A DNA stretch of 64,000 nucleotides. Origin: an uncultured Novosphingobium sp. (GTDB taxonomy: Bacteria > Pseudomonadota > Alphaproteobacteria > Sphingomonadales > Sphingomonadaceae). Location of the stretch: contig CAMPHR010000009.1 in NCBI GenBank assembly GCA_946886075.1, positions 1-64,000 of the forward strand, in the 5' to 3' direction. Positions 8,623-16,453 of the stretch are shown one piece after another. Position numbers and translations under genes: made by a program. The number at the start of each line of letters is the position of its first letter. The first letter of the stretch is position 1. The notes beneath the pieces were generated by a model. That model made no database searches, was not told the origin of the DNA, and was given only the letters and a program-made list of their open reading frames with translations.

Positions 8623-10382
8623 GCCGCCTGCTCCTCAGGCTCCGCGACATTGTCGCCGTGGGGATTGTCGGCCCATGCCTCGATCGAGGGCCAGATCAGG
8701 CCGATCGCGTTGGCACCTTCGAGCAACTCCTCCAGGTCATCATACAAGGAGCACTCTTCGGCCTGCGGTGTGTCTTCCTGTTCGTCGCCATAGGTGCCGT
8801 CGGCCCAGCGGAAGTGCGCGATGCCATCGACCTGGATGACGATCGGTGCGGGATCCATCGCCAAGACTTCGGCGCGGCGCGCTTCCAGCGCCGCTGCGGC
8901 CTCAGCCTTCGCTTTTTCCTCGGCCTCGCGACGAATGGCCTCTTCCGCTTCCTGCAGCAGCAACTCCTTTTCAGCCTCCTCGAGCCGCGCGTCGATCTCC
9001 GCTGGGGTCACCAGGATCGAAATATCGACGCTATGGCAGAGGCCGAGACCGTCGCGCTCAACACCCGGGCCGAGATGAGGTTGGGTCGATTTCCACCAGA
9101 GCCGATCTTCAGTGCGCGCCTTGTGATGGTCCCGCGCGACCAGCCATGCCGCGACCGATCGGATCGAAGCCGCGCGGCGCTCGGCTGCCCACTCTGCCTC
9201 CGTTTTACGCGGTGCCTCCTGCCGGGCCGGTATGATGTCGGCCAGCCGCGCTCCCGGGACGAAGAACTGCTCATGCACGATCAGCTTGCCATTATACTCG
9301 ACGCCGTAGATCCCGACGATGTCGATGCCCTTGGCGGCAGCCTGATCGCGAAGTTCGGCATAGCTTGGAAGATCCTGCCGGTAGTAGGGCCGTTCAACTA
9401 AGGCATAACCTTTGGGCGCAGTCGGCATCTTGCCGATGCGGAGGCCAGGGCACGGCAGGAGATCGCTAGTCGTGGGATGCGATGCCTTGGCATCAGCGAG
9501 CAAGCGGCCCTGCTGAAAATAAGCGCGGTCGGCGGCGATTGTCGCAATGATGTCCGCGTCGATCAGCTTGCGGCCGCTGTAGCCCTCTGCATCGCCGAAA
9601 AGATCATCCTCATATCGGCCACCCTTCTTCTCATAGTCCTTCGCGCCGACGAATTTGAACAGCGCGTCGCCGGTCGTCATCTGCGCATTGATAATAGCCG
9701 AGCGGATGCTCTGGACGCCGTGACCCCAAGGCTTTTTCGCTTCGACATTGAAGATCTTCAGCTGCAGCTTCTGATCCTGCGTCCCGGCGTAGGTCATAGC
9801 CGCGTCCAACGTCAGCTTGCCCAGCCGCATGGCGTCGAGGATCTCGGGCGCCAGCGAGGCCAGCCGCAGCCGCTGCTTCACATAGCGCTCGGAAAAGCCG
9901 AACCGCTTGGCAATATCCGCTGGCGACATCGTGCCCGGGCGCATCAGCTCCTGGAACGCCGCGAACTCATCAGCCGGGTTCATGTCACGCCGCGCCAGAT
10001 TTTCCGACAGCGACAGTTCGATCGCCTCAGCCTGGTCGCGGATCAGCACCGAAACCTCATAGCCATCATCGATCGAGCCACGCTCGCGCAGCAGCTGCAG
10101 CGCCTGCAGGCGGCGGCCGCCACCGATGATGTAGATCGCGGCCGCGTCGATATCGGTATCACCGGCGTAGCCGATCAGCGACTGGAGCAGCCCGTGCGCG
10201 GCGATATCGTCGGCCAGGCTCTCCACGTCGGCCGCCTTGTCCGTGTGGCGCACATTTTCCGGCGCGCGGACAAGACGACCGAGCGGCACCGGCTGAATGG
10301 CCATGGGCGCGACCCGAAGGCCCTCCGGTGCTGTCGTCTCTTCTGGCGCTGCCTGCGCCGTCGCTTTCTTCGGTCTGGCCAT
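8619..10382 (-). CDS. ParB/Spo0J-like nuclease-fold protein, prophage-encoded
   Basis: The 587-residue protein carries an N-terminal ParB domain: GGGRRLQAL (87-95, the CTP-binding GxxRxxA-type motif) and LSENLAR (125-131). A helix-turn-helix follows (SPADIAKRFGFSERYVKQRL, about 153-172). A long C-terminal region contains a coiled coil (EEAEKELLLQEAEEAIRREA) and an acidic tail. No ParA partner is visible, so partition is doubtful. Many phage and mobile-element ParB-like proteins act in replication or gene control. It is the first large gene of the leftward operon and overlaps the clamp gene by 4 bases. Confidence 0.8.
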   Translation of the reverse strand: MARPKKATAQAAPEETTAPEGLRVAPMAIQPVPLGRLVRAPENVRHTDKAADVESLADDIAAHGLLQSLIGYAGDTDIDAAAIYIIGGGRRLQALQLLRERGSIDDGYEVSVLIRDQAEAIELSLSENLARRDMNPADEFAAFQELMRPGTMSPADIAKRFGFSERYVKQRLRLASLAPEILDAMRLGKLTLDAAMTYAGTQDQKLQLKIFNVEAKKPWGHGVQSIRSAIINAQMTTGDALFKFVGAKDYEKKGGRYEDDLFGDAEGYSGRKLIDADIIATIAADRAYFQQGRLLADAKASHPTTSDLLPCPGLRIGKMPTAPKGYALVERPYYRQDLPSYAELRDQAAAKGIDIVGIYGVEYNGKLIVHEQFFVPGARLADIIPARQEAPRKTEAEWAAERRAASIRSVAAWLVARDHHKARTEDRLWWKSTQPHLGPGVERDGLGLCHSVDISILVTPAEIDARLEEAEKELLLQEAEEAIRREAEEKAKAEAAAALEARRAEVLAMDPAPIVIQVDGIAHFRWADGTYGDEQEDTPQAEECSLYDDLEELLEGANAIGLIWPSIEAWADNPHGDNVAEPEEQAA

Positions 10383-10418
10383 GAAACGTCCTTCTCTCTT
10401 GGGCTTGCCGGTTGCGGC

Positions 10419-10682
10419 TTATGGATTTCGGGAGGGGGAAGGGGCGGAGGCCGGACGATGTGCAGTCGCACCGGCCCCCGCAGTCGAACCGCCGCCCAAA
10501 AGGGGCCTGCAGGCGGCGGCAATTTGCTCATTGGTTTCGCGGTCGATCTCGTCGGCCCAATGCTCGGCCGTCTCGAATTCGATGCCGAAGATTTGCGCCA
10601 GGTCGGCCAGCATGCAGCGGCCCACCTGATTGTAGCGCGCCTCGAAATGGCGGCGGGTGATGGTCATATCGACGAAGGTCAC
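10419..10682 (-). CDS. Small hypothetical phage protein
   Basis: An 87-residue reading frame starting at GTG 10682, which overlaps the stop of the upstream gene (GTGA) and is preceded by GGAGG seven bases away. An ATG at 10667 is the alternative but has no ribosome site. The body (TRRHFEARYNQVGRCMLADLAQIFGIEFETAEHWADEID) looks like a small helical domain; the C-terminus is a Ser/Pro/Ala-rich tail. No family is recognised. Confidence 0.5.
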   Translation of the reverse strand: MTFVDMTITRRHFEARYNQVGRCMLADLAQIFGIEFETAEHWADEIDRETNEQIAAACRPLLGGGSTAGAGATAHRPASAPSPSRNP

Positions 10683-11050
10683 TGGCGCGCCTCCACCGTC
10701 AGCTGCTCGGCAAGGCCGCGCACCGCCAGCGCGGCAGCGATCGCCGCCACCAGCTGCTCCGCTTCCCGCTCGCTGATTTCCGCCATGCCATCCGCCGTCG
10801 CCAGCAGGACTTGCTTTGCCGCCGGGCGGTAGAGCGCCATGATGCCATTCGGGAACCGCCACCGGGCACGCCGAGGAAGTCCCTGCTGCGCCCGATACTG
10901 CTCCATCATCCCGCCATCGACGCACGCGCCGCAGAAGTAGGCGGGCTCGAAACCGGGGATGCGCATCGCGTCCCAACCGTCAGGCAGGGCCGCTTCCGGC
11001 ACGCCCTGCTGCATGTCAGCACAGCCCATGCATGAGATCAGATCGCTCAT
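10679..11050 (-). CDS. Small Cys-rich phage protein
   Basis: The 123-residue protein has two metal-binding-like pairs, CMGC near residue 8 and CGAC near residue 40, followed by a helical tail with an acidic-Ala-rich segment (EREAEQLVAAIAAALAVRG). It may be a zinc-ribbon protein. It overlaps both neighbours by 4 bases, so it is part of the leftward early operon. No function is assigned. Confidence 0.55.
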   Translation of the reverse strand: MSDLISCMGCADMQQGVPEAALPDGWDAMRIPGFEPAYFCGACVDGGMMEQYRAQQGLPRRARWRFPNGIMALYRPAAKQVLLATADGMAEISEREAEQLVAAIAAALAVRGLAEQLTVEARQ

Positions 11051-11583
11051 AGCGCCCCCCGCACCGTCGATTTGCCGGTGGCGACGAAGGTGACGACGCG
11101 CCGCTCGCGCGTGCCGAAGTTCGTGACGGTGAGCAGCTTCTGCTCGACCAGCTGGTTGAAGAGGTAGCGGGCGGCCTCTGCGTTCTTCAGGCCCATTTCC
11201 CGCGCAATCTCGGCATTGGTGCGCGCCGGAATGCCAAGGCGCAGGCAGCGCTCCATGATCGCCAGGACTCGGCCTGCAGGCGTTTCAGCAACGGCATGCA
11301 GCGGGCGGGCGGGCGACTTACCGTGCCGCTCGGGATAGCGGCGGACGACGAAATATTCCCATTCGCCGTTCACCTTGCGCTGGTGCGTGCGAACCTCGCC
11401 CTCCTGCGCAAGCTCGCGAGCCCGCACAACGACATCGCGGCGCTGGTCCAGGACCGCCCCGCGCGCATAGACGAAGTCAGCGCCCTCCGGCGCACCCGCC
11501 ACCCATTCCTCCAGTTCCCGCACGGAAGTGGAGAGGCAGAGCGGTCCGATCGAGAAGCGCAGATCGCGTGCGTTCGTGGCCAT
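11047..11583 (-). CDS. Winged-helix DNA-binding phage protein
   Basis: The 178-residue protein has a C-terminal winged helix: AIMERCLRLGIPARTNAEIAR then LKNAEAARYLFNQLVEQKL and a beta wing (TNFGTRERRVVTF). The N-terminal half has ELEEWVAGAPEGADFVYARG, a short motif often seen in sphingomonad prophage proteins. It is probably a transcriptional regulator of the early region. It overlaps the downstream gene by 4 bases and follows another putative regulator by 2 bases. Confidence 0.6.
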   Translation of the reverse strand: MATNARDLRFSIGPLCLSTSVRELEEWVAGAPEGADFVYARGAVLDQRRDVVVRARELAQEGEVRTHQRKVNGEWEYFVVRRYPERHGKSPARPLHAVAETPAGRVLAIMERCLRLGIPARTNAEIAREMGLKNAEAARYLFNQLVEQKLLTVTNFGTRERRVVTFVATGKSTVRGAL

Positions 11584-11585
11584 CG

Positions 11586-12080
11586 TCAGCGCCCCCCTTC
11601 CAGTGCCTGCATGCGCTGATCCAGCGCCGCCAGCGTTTCCAACATGGACTGAATGTCGGCACGAATGGCGTCTCGCTCGCGCGGCGAGACCGCCTCGCCT
11701 TGCTCGCCCTGGGCGCTGATCGCCGTCCGGATGCTGTCCGACAGGTCGCCAAGCTCGCCCGCGAGTTCCACCACCGACAGGGTCAAGCCGTTGGCATCGT
11801 CCTGCGGCTCGGGCATCGGCACGAACACGCCGCCAAGCTGGCGGCAGTAGGCGCGCAGGATGAAGGGCTGACCTTCCACGCGCGTTCCCAGAAGATCGAT
11901 GGTGATGGCGTCCCGGATCGTGATGCTGTCGGGCTCATTGACCGAACTGCACCGCGACAACTGGCTCTTTTTGATGGAAGTTTCGTCGGCGCAGCGTTCC
12001 AGCCCGCCAGCCGCTTCGATGGCGCGTTTGGTCGCTAGCGCAAGCGCCTTCTCCCCCGTAGCAATATCCCCCCGTGGCAT
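11586..12080 (-). CDS. Putative phage CII-like regulatory protein
   Basis: The 164-residue protein starts with a helix-turn-helix-like segment (LALATKRAIEAAGGLERCADETSIKKSQL, recognition helix around residues 30-45), then TIRDAITIDLLGTRVEGQPFILRAYCRQLGG, and ends in a long coiled coil (IRADIQSMLETLAALDQRMQ). The arrangement resembles alphaproteobacterial phage regulatory CII-type proteins, and the position, second in the leftward operon, supports a regulator. The assignment is tentative. Confidence 0.5.
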   Translation of the reverse strand: MPRGDIATGEKALALATKRAIEAAGGLERCADETSIKKSQLSRCSSVNEPDSITIRDAITIDLLGTRVEGQPFILRAYCRQLGGVFVPMPEPQDDANGLTLSVVELAGELGDLSDSIRTAISAQGEQGEAVSPRERDAIRADIQSMLETLAALDQRMQALEGGR

Positions 12081-12083
12081 TTT

Positions 12084-12338
12084 CTAATGGGCCTCCTCGA
12101 TTTGGGGGGAAACCTTGCCCGAATTTCCCGGTGACGATGCCTGTTCCGCTTCCGTATCAACTGGGGGGTTGGCAGCCATAAATGTCCGCACCCGATCTTC
12201 GGTGTCGCGGAATGTGCGGCGACCATTACGAAGTTGACGGACAAAATGACGGTCGTTCAGAGCACCATCACCAAAGGCGGTAGGAGCCATCCCGGTCTGA
12301 GCCAAATAGGCCTCAACGGCTTGGAGCAAGTCATTCAT
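12084..12338 (-). CDS. Small Cro-like candidate at head of leftward operon
   Basis: The 84-residue protein contains YLAQTGMAPTAFGDGALNDRHFVRQLRNGRRTF, a helix-turn-helix-like stretch seen in small alphaproteobacterial repressors. The tail (about 58-84) is polar and probably disordered. It is the first gene transcribed leftward from a promoter whose spacer is filled by an operator. The ATG lies only 7 bases after the -10, and no ribosome site precedes it, so the message may be leaderless. By position it is the counterpart of Cro; that role is inferred. Confidence 0.6.
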   Translation of the reverse strand: MNDLLQAVEAYLAQTGMAPTAFGDGALNDRHFVRQLRNGRRTFRDTEDRVRTFMAANPPVDTEAEQASSPGNSGKVSPQIEEAH

Positions 12339-12345
12339 AAGGCGG

Positions 12346-12374
12346 GCTATAAGTGTGATAGATCACACCGTCAA
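12346..12374 (-). promoter_or_regulatory. Leftward early promoter with operator in its spacer
   Basis: On the minus strand TTGACG (12374-12369) is followed by 17 bases and TATAGC (12351-12346). The spacer contains a perfect operator, GTGTGAT-N2-ATCACAC. The predicted transcript start falls on or next to the ATG of the 84-residue gene at 12338. Repressor bound here would block polymerase directly. Confidence 0.75.
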
Positions 12375-12428
12375 GGTGTGATGCTTCACTTCTACCCTGA
12401 GCATGGCCGTTCGTGTGATACGTCACAC
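12353..12428. promoter_or_regulatory. Three phage repressor operators (GTGTGAT-N2-ATCACAC)
   Basis: Site 1 (12353-12368) is a perfect inverted repeat with 7-bp arms. Site 2 (12376-12391) keeps the left arm GTGTGAT and a degenerate right arm (TTCACTT). Site 3 (12413-12428) has one mismatch and abuts the ATG of the repressor gene. The three lie in the 90 bases between divergent genes. TGATAC (12416-12421) within site 3 could be the -10 of a weak repressor promoter, again 7 bases before the ATG, so the repressor message may be leaderless and self-regulated. Confidence 0.8.
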
Positions 12429-13043
12429 ATGCAGCACCTATCCGAGCTCGATCGTGTCCGCGAAGCACTGCGCGATTTGATGGAGCGCCGTCAGATCAAA
12501 TCGAAGCCGTTGGCCAAGAAAGCTGGCCTCGGCGAGACGTCAGTCCGCGACTTTCTAGATCGCGAGGGTTCGGACGTGAAGCTGGGTACGTTGCGCCGCT
12601 TGGCAGACGCACTGGATGCGCCGCTTGAAGACTTGCTGGGCTTCGAACAGGTGCCGATCACGGGCCGCGTGGGCGCGGGCGGATCGATCATATTCGACGA
12701 GACCACCGGCATCGAAACGGCACCGCGTCCTCCAGGAGCCGTGGGCCCGCTCGAAGCACTTGAGGTTGTCGGCGATTCGATGCTCCCCCGCTATTCATCC
12801 GGCGACATCGTTTACATCAGCCGCCAGCATGACGGTGTGCTCGAACCGTACATTGGGGAATATTGCGCCGTCCGATTGGCGACCGGGGAAACCTACATAA
12901 AGCTGCTGGCACGAGGCAGTCGCCCAGGCTTCTACACTCTGCGTTCACTCAATGCCGCTGATATGGAAGATGTCGAGGTGGCCTGGGCAACCCCGATCAT
13001 CTTCGTCATGCCGCGCGCCGGTCGGTCGCTTCTGCAGAAGTGA
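12429..13043 (+). CDS. CI-like phage repressor, S24/LexA-type autoprotease
   Basis: The 204-residue protein has an N-terminal XRE helix-turn-helix (residues 8-70, with KPLAKKAGLGETSVRDFL) and a C-terminal S24 peptidase domain. The catalytic pair is Ser117 in VVGDSMLP and Lys158 in TYIKLL. The likely self-cleavage bond is Ala83-Gly84 in GRVGAGGSI. It should hold the prophage silent and be cleaved on RecA activation after DNA damage. The ATG at 12429 is chosen because the domain begins there; upstream in-frame codons to 12234 run through the operators. The gene's 3' end overlaps the convergent HIRAN gene by 38 bases. Confidence 0.9.
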   Translation: MQHLSELDRVREALRDLMERRQIKSKPLAKKAGLGETSVRDFLDREGSDVKLGTLRRLADALDAPLEDLLGFEQVPITGRVGAGGSIIFDETTGIETAPRPPGAVGPLEALEVVGDSMLPRYSSGDIVYISRQHDGVLEPYIGEYCAVRLATGETYIKLLARGSRPGFYTLRSLNAADMEDVEVAWATPIIFVMPRAGRSLLQK

Positions 13044-13413
13044 CCCAATAGCGGAAGCCGCCCTTCGGCGCTTCCGGCGCTTGGCGATCCGGGAAGTAGG
13101 AGGCAACGATGACCTCATCGTCGCAGATCGCGACGCTGATCGTGACGCCCAGCATGCAGGAACGGGCCATGCCGATGCTCGCGATCACGCCTGAAACACC
13201 GCGCCCGCGCTCGTGGATCAGCGCCCTTAACCAGCTAGAGCGGGGGACGTACCCGATGGTGCATCCTTCCGAGGTTTCCACGCGTAGCGCCATCTCATCG
13301 TGCGGGTTATCAGGTTCGTGAACGAACCGGACAGCCTGGCCTGCGTAGCTCTCGCCGAGCGCTTGCTGATAGTTCGAAACACCCACAACACGCACAAAAT
13401 AGACATCATCCAC
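13006..13413 (-). CDS. HIRAN-domain protein in the phage immunity region
   Basis: The protein (135 residues from GTG 13413, preceded by GAGGAG; 143 from an upstream GTG at 13437) matches the HIRAN fold: FVRVVGVSNYQQALG, VRFVHEPDNPHDEMALRV, GYVPRSSWLRALI. HIRAN domains bind single-stranded DNA 3' ends in HLTF-type helicases and occur alone in some phages. It is transcribed leftward from the region of the operator at 13477-13492 and converges on the repressor gene. It may be expressed from the prophage or on induction. What a stand-alone HIRAN protein does in a phage switch is unknown. Confidence 0.75.
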   Translation of the reverse strand: MDDVYFVRVVGVSNYQQALGESYAGQAVRFVHEPDNPHDEMALRVETSEGCTIGYVPRSSWLRALIHERGRGVSGVIASIGMARSCMLGVTISVAICDDEVIVASYFPDRQAPEAPKGGFRYWVTSAEATDRRAA

Positions 13414-13476
13414 GACTCGCCGTCTCCTCTGTTGCACCTCACCAGATTCCCCAGCGACGCGAACATTTCAAGAACC

Positions 13477-13531
13477 TTGTGATAAATCACACCCAACCTT
13501 CTTGACGTAGTGTGATGCATCACACTATTTA
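13477..13531 (+). promoter_or_regulatory. Rightward early promoter with two repressor operators
   Basis: TTGACG (13502-13507), an 18-base spacer and TATTTA (13526-13531) form a promoter. The spacer is occupied by an 18-bp perfect palindrome, AGTGTGATGCATCACACT (13509-13526). A second site, TTGTGAT-AA-ATCACAC (13477-13492, one mismatch), lies just upstream and may control the divergent HIRAN gene. The leader is about 20 bases with CGGAGG before the ATG at 13559. The layout is the same as the leftward promoter. Confidence 0.8.
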
Positions 13532-13558
13532 CGCCTCCACCATCAACGGAGGCTCAAC

Positions 13559-14008
13559 ATGCTTCAGTGCGAAAACCAGTTCCCTTACCCCGGCAGCGTC
13601 GCGCTGTTTCTCGGCCTGCGCTGGCGCGTACTCAGCCATGCGGCAGACGGCACCGCGCACATCGCCCGCGAAGGCGACGCCGCGAGTCTCACCCGCCGGG
13701 CTGACATCAACGAATTGGTCGATCCCAAGATCGCCGACGAAAACGCGATGATCGCGCTAACCGACATGAGCGAGGCAGCGGCCCGGATCGGCCTCTTCCT
13801 CGCTCGCCAGCTGCGCGACGCCAATCAAGTGACCATGTCGGACCTGCGCCGCCAGCTGGCCGAGGCAAGTCGCGAAGGCCGCATCCCGGCACCGCGCGAC
13901 AACTTCCAGATTGCGATGCTCCTGCGCCGCCTGGGCTGGCGCAAGGTAGGCTACGTCAAGGAAAGCTACGGCACGTCGGCCCGCTATGCGCGTGGAGCCG
14001 TCCAGTGA
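13559..14008 (+). CDS. First gene of rightward phage early operon, unknown
   Basis: The 149-residue protein starts at an ATG 6 bases after GGAGG and is directly controlled by the operator-bearing promoter. It has no recognised family. The C-terminal half contains a helix-rich segment (DLRRQLAEASREGRIPAPRDNFQIAMLLRRLGWRKVGYV) that resembles a winged helix and may bind DNA. Its N-terminus has VALFLGLRWRVLSH. As the first product made after derepression it could be an antirepressor or regulator; this is inference. Confidence 0.55.
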   Translation: MLQCENQFPYPGSVALFLGLRWRVLSHAADGTAHIAREGDAASLTRRADINELVDPKIADENAMIALTDMSEAAARIGLFLARQLRDANQVTMSDLRRQLAEASREGRIPAPRDNFQIAMLLRRLGWRKVGYVKESYGTSARYARGAVQ

Positions 14009-14175
14009 GCGCCTTCAGCCAGATCGCCGCGGTCATCTTCGCCTGCAGCTTCCTGCTCGCTGGCTGGACGATCGTCAGCATGTTCGCCGCCTACCGCCAC
14101 AAGATGGCGGCAGCGCTTCTCTTTGAGCCGATCCCCCGCGACCGGCCGATCATCACCGTGAGGAGGCGCGCGTGA
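14005..14175 (+). CDS. 56-aa small membrane protein
   Basis: A GTG start overlaps the preceding stop (GTGA) and the stop overlaps the next GTG, which supports translation. The product has one hydrophobic helix (SQIAAVIFACSFLLAGWTIV, residues 5-24) and then a basic, Pro/Arg-rich tail (PIPRDRPIITVRRRA). It is probably an inner-membrane microprotein. No function is known. Confidence 0.55.
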   Translation: MSAFSQIAAVIFACSFLLAGWTIVSMFAAYRHKMAAALLFEPIPRDRPIITVRRRA

Positions 14176-14465
14176 TCGTCATCCTTCATGGCCCCATGGC
14201 CAGCGGCAAGACTTTCCACAGTAAAGCTTTCGCCAGGCATTATGGCTGTCGGCACATCGCGGATTGGGATTGTCGCGCGCAGGAACTTCCACGGGACGGC
14301 AACCTGTTGCTTCTCACCAATGAGCACCCGGAGCGCGCCGTGGCAGCGATCCGCAAAAGGCGCCCCGATGCTGAAATCCAGGTGGTCCACGTTCGCACGG
14401 CTCGCCTTGCGATCGGCGTGGCACCCGTGGCCCCGCCGCTGCCCGCGAGGAGGGCAGCGCGATGA
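14172..14465 (+). CDS. Small P-loop protein
   Basis: The 97-residue product begins MIVILHGPMASGKTFHSK, where GPMASGKT is a Walker A loop, and continues with NLLLLTNEHPERAVAAIRKR. It resembles the first half of a P-loop kinase or AAA-type ATPase; no clear Walker B Asp is visible and the length is short, so activity is uncertain. GTG start at 14172 overlapping the previous stop. Confidence 0.55.
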   Translation: MIVILHGPMASGKTFHSKAFARHYGCRHIADWDCRAQELPRDGNLLLLTNEHPERAVAAIRKRRPDAEIQVVHVRTARLAIGVAPVAPPLPARRAAR

Positions 14466-14890
14466 GCATGGACTATATCCGCAGCCACTATGGCGTGCCC
14501 GCCCGTCAGGGTGGCCGCGTCCGCTACACCGGCGGCCGTCACCCGCAGCTGGGCACCATCGTCGATGCGCAGGGCGCGCACCTTCTCATCCAGATCGACG
14601 GCATGCAGCACGCCATGCCCTACCATCCGACGTGGCAGATCGAATATCTGGAGGCCGAGGCTGATCACACGCAGCTGCTGTCCATGTGGGTCATTACCGA
14701 CAATCCCACGGACTATCCGGGCAAGTTCGTTGCCCGTCGCTGGCTGATCGGCAGCGGCGTCCAGGCAGCCACTCACCAGTGCCTAGTCGGCGACACCCTC
14801 GACGATGTGCGGGCCCAGCTTCCCGCCTTCCTGGTCAAACTCCCTCGCGATCCGAACGACGACCGCGTGATCGTGGAGACATGGATATGA
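14462..14890 (+). CDS. Hypothetical phage protein with KOW-like N-terminus
   Basis: The 142-residue protein has an N-terminal beta-rich segment (YGVPARQGGRVRYTGG, GTIVDAQGAHLLIQIDG) seen in many alphaproteobacterial phage proteins. The C-terminal half starts at WVITDNPTDYPGKFVARRW and ends LVKLPRDPNDDRVIVETWI. The two parts look like separate small domains joined by a charged linker. It is coupled to both neighbours by 4-base overlaps. Function not assigned. Confidence 0.55.
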   Translation: MSMDYIRSHYGVPARQGGRVRYTGGRHPQLGTIVDAQGAHLLIQIDGMQHAMPYHPTWQIEYLEAEADHTQLLSMWVITDNPTDYPGKFVARRWLIGSGVQAATHQCLVGDTLDDVRAQLPAFLVKLPRDPNDDRVIVETWI

Positions 14891-15273
14891 GCGAAGCCGA
14901 CAACCGCTCCCTCGCACAGTTCTTTTTTGACCATGGCTTCACCGCTTGTTGGGCAGATGCGATGATGGCGAACGCGCAGCGCCCCGTCTTCGACTTAACC
15001 GACGCGCGTTTTGAGCGAGCCTGGGCGATCATGCCCGAGTGCTGCGACACACCGGAAGACGCGGCCGAGTTCGCTCAGAAAAAGGCCCTTGCCGACGCCG
15101 CGCCCGAACTGCTCGCGATCGCGCTCCGCCTGATCAAGTGGGACAAAGATTTCCCCGTCAACTGCCACAATGGCTATGCTGGCCTGAAGGAGCTCGACGC
15201 GATCATCGCCGATGCGGCGAAGGTCTCGGCGACGGCCACGCGCTCGGCTTGTGCTGGAGGCGACATTGGCTGA
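14887..15273 (+). CDS. Hypothetical phage protein, 128 aa
   Basis: An ATG overlapping the upstream stop (ATGA) starts MSEADNRSLAQFFFDHG. The protein is helical, with PECCDTPEDAAEFAQKKALADAAPELLAIALRLIKW, a motif common in phage proteins of unknown function (a DUF551-like or small accessory protein is possible). No catalytic motif is seen. Confidence 0.55.
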   Translation: MSEADNRSLAQFFFDHGFTACWADAMMANAQRPVFDLTDARFERAWAIMPECCDTPEDAAEFAQKKALADAAPELLAIALRLIKWDKDFPVNCHNGYAGLKELDAIIADAAKVSATATRSACAGGDIG

Positions 15274-16453
15274 CGGCACGAAGATCGAGTGGACCGACGC
15301 CACCGTGAACGCAATCAACGGCTGCAGCGTCATCTCGCCCGGCTGCACCAACTGCTATGCCATGCGCCTCGCTGGCACGCGGCTGAAGCATCACCCCTCC
15401 CGTGCCGGGCTGACGACTGATAGCAAGGCCGGCCCGGTCTGGAACGGCGAGGTGCGCCTCAACGAAGAGCAGCTGCTGCAACCGCTCCGCTGGGCAAAGC
15501 CGCGCCAGATCTTCTGGAACGCGCACGGCGACATGTTCCACCAGTCCGTGCCCGACGAATGGATCGACCGCTGCTTCGCCGTGATGGCAATGACGCCGCA
15601 GCACATACATCAGGTGCTGACGAAGCGGGCCGATCGGATGCGCGCATATCTAAACGATCGCGCAGTCGTCCGTCGTATCTGCGAGACCGCCTACCAGATT
15701 CACAGGGCCCGCCCATGCTTCGACGACGGGCCGGAATTTTCACGCGGCAACTCCCGTCGCTTCAATGCAAAAATGAAACAGTGGTGGGAGCACATTGGAG
15801 CGCTCACCGCCTGGACAGTTCGGGGCGGCGCAGCTGCTGTCCAGTTCGAACGGCAGGAACCCCAGGCCGATCATCCATCGCGCCTTGCTTGGCCGCTTCC
15901 TAATGTTTGGCTCGGCGTGTCAGTCGAAGACCAGCAGCGGGCCGACGAGCGCATCCCAGACTTGATCTTCACTCCGGCCGCAGTGCGGTGGTTGTCGATC
16001 GAGCCTCTGCTCGGCCCGATCGACCTTGCGTCAATAAAGGCCCCCCGCGAGCCGGATGAGCCTGACCTAGACACAAACTGGCGCTTCGACGCTTTGGAAG
16101 TCGGCGATTATTACTGGTTTGAGGCCCACGGATACAGCGAATGCGGCGACGGCCCGTATCGGGAACATCGCATCGATTGGGTCGTCGTGGGCGGCGAGAG
16201 CGGACCAGGCGCACGGCCAATGGCAGCAGAGTGGGCGAAGGCGCTGCGCGATCAGTGCGCGCAGGCGACGTTGCATGGAGATCCAGCGCCGGTTCCATTC
16301 TTCTTCAAGCAATGGGGCGCTTACCTACCCTGCGGACAGATGGCGGCCGATGGGAAGGTCTGGACGAATGGCAGCAACCATTCCCTCCTGACCACCAAGA
16401 GCTTCGCAGGCCGCTTCCTTGATGGCGTCCAGCACGACGGGATGCCGACATGA
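15266..16453 (+). CDS. Phage Gp37/Gp68 family protein (DUF5131)
   Basis: The 395-residue protein begins ADGTKIEWTDATVNAINGC after a TTG start, which is preceded by GGAGG and overlaps the upstream gene by 8 bases. It carries a Cys cluster C-x6-C-x2-C (CSVISPGCTNCYAMR) typical of Gp37/Gp68 proteins. Family landmarks are WNGEVRLNE, IFWNAHGDMFH, VLTKRADRM, PNVWLGVSVEDQ, RWLSIEPLLGPIDL and VVGGESGPGARPM. The Cys cluster suggests a metal or Fe-S site. The biochemical role is not known. It is the longest gene of the rightward early operon. Confidence 0.85.
   Translation: MADGTKIEWTDATVNAINGCSVISPGCTNCYAMRLAGTRLKHHPSRAGLTTDSKAGPVWNGEVRLNEEQLLQPLRWAKPRQIFWNAHGDMFHQSVPDEWIDRCFAVMAMTPQHIHQVLTKRADRMRAYLNDRAVVRRICETAYQIHRARPCFDDGPEFSRGNSRRFNAKMKQWWEHIGALTAWTVRGGAAAVQFERQEPQADHPSRLAWPLPNVWLGVSVEDQQRADERIPDLIFTPAAVRWLSIEPLLGPIDLASIKAPREPDEPDLDTNWRFDALEVGDYYWFEAHGYSECGDGPYREHRIDWVVVGGESGPGARPMAAEWAKALRDQCAQATLHGDPAPVPFFFKQWGAYLPCGQMAADGKVWTNGSNHSLLTTKSFAGRFLDGVQHDGMPT

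Noticed and set aside
7618..8793. 391-residue plus-strand frame opposite the beta clamp
   Set aside because: Antisense shadow; clamp landmarks are unambiguous on the minus strand.
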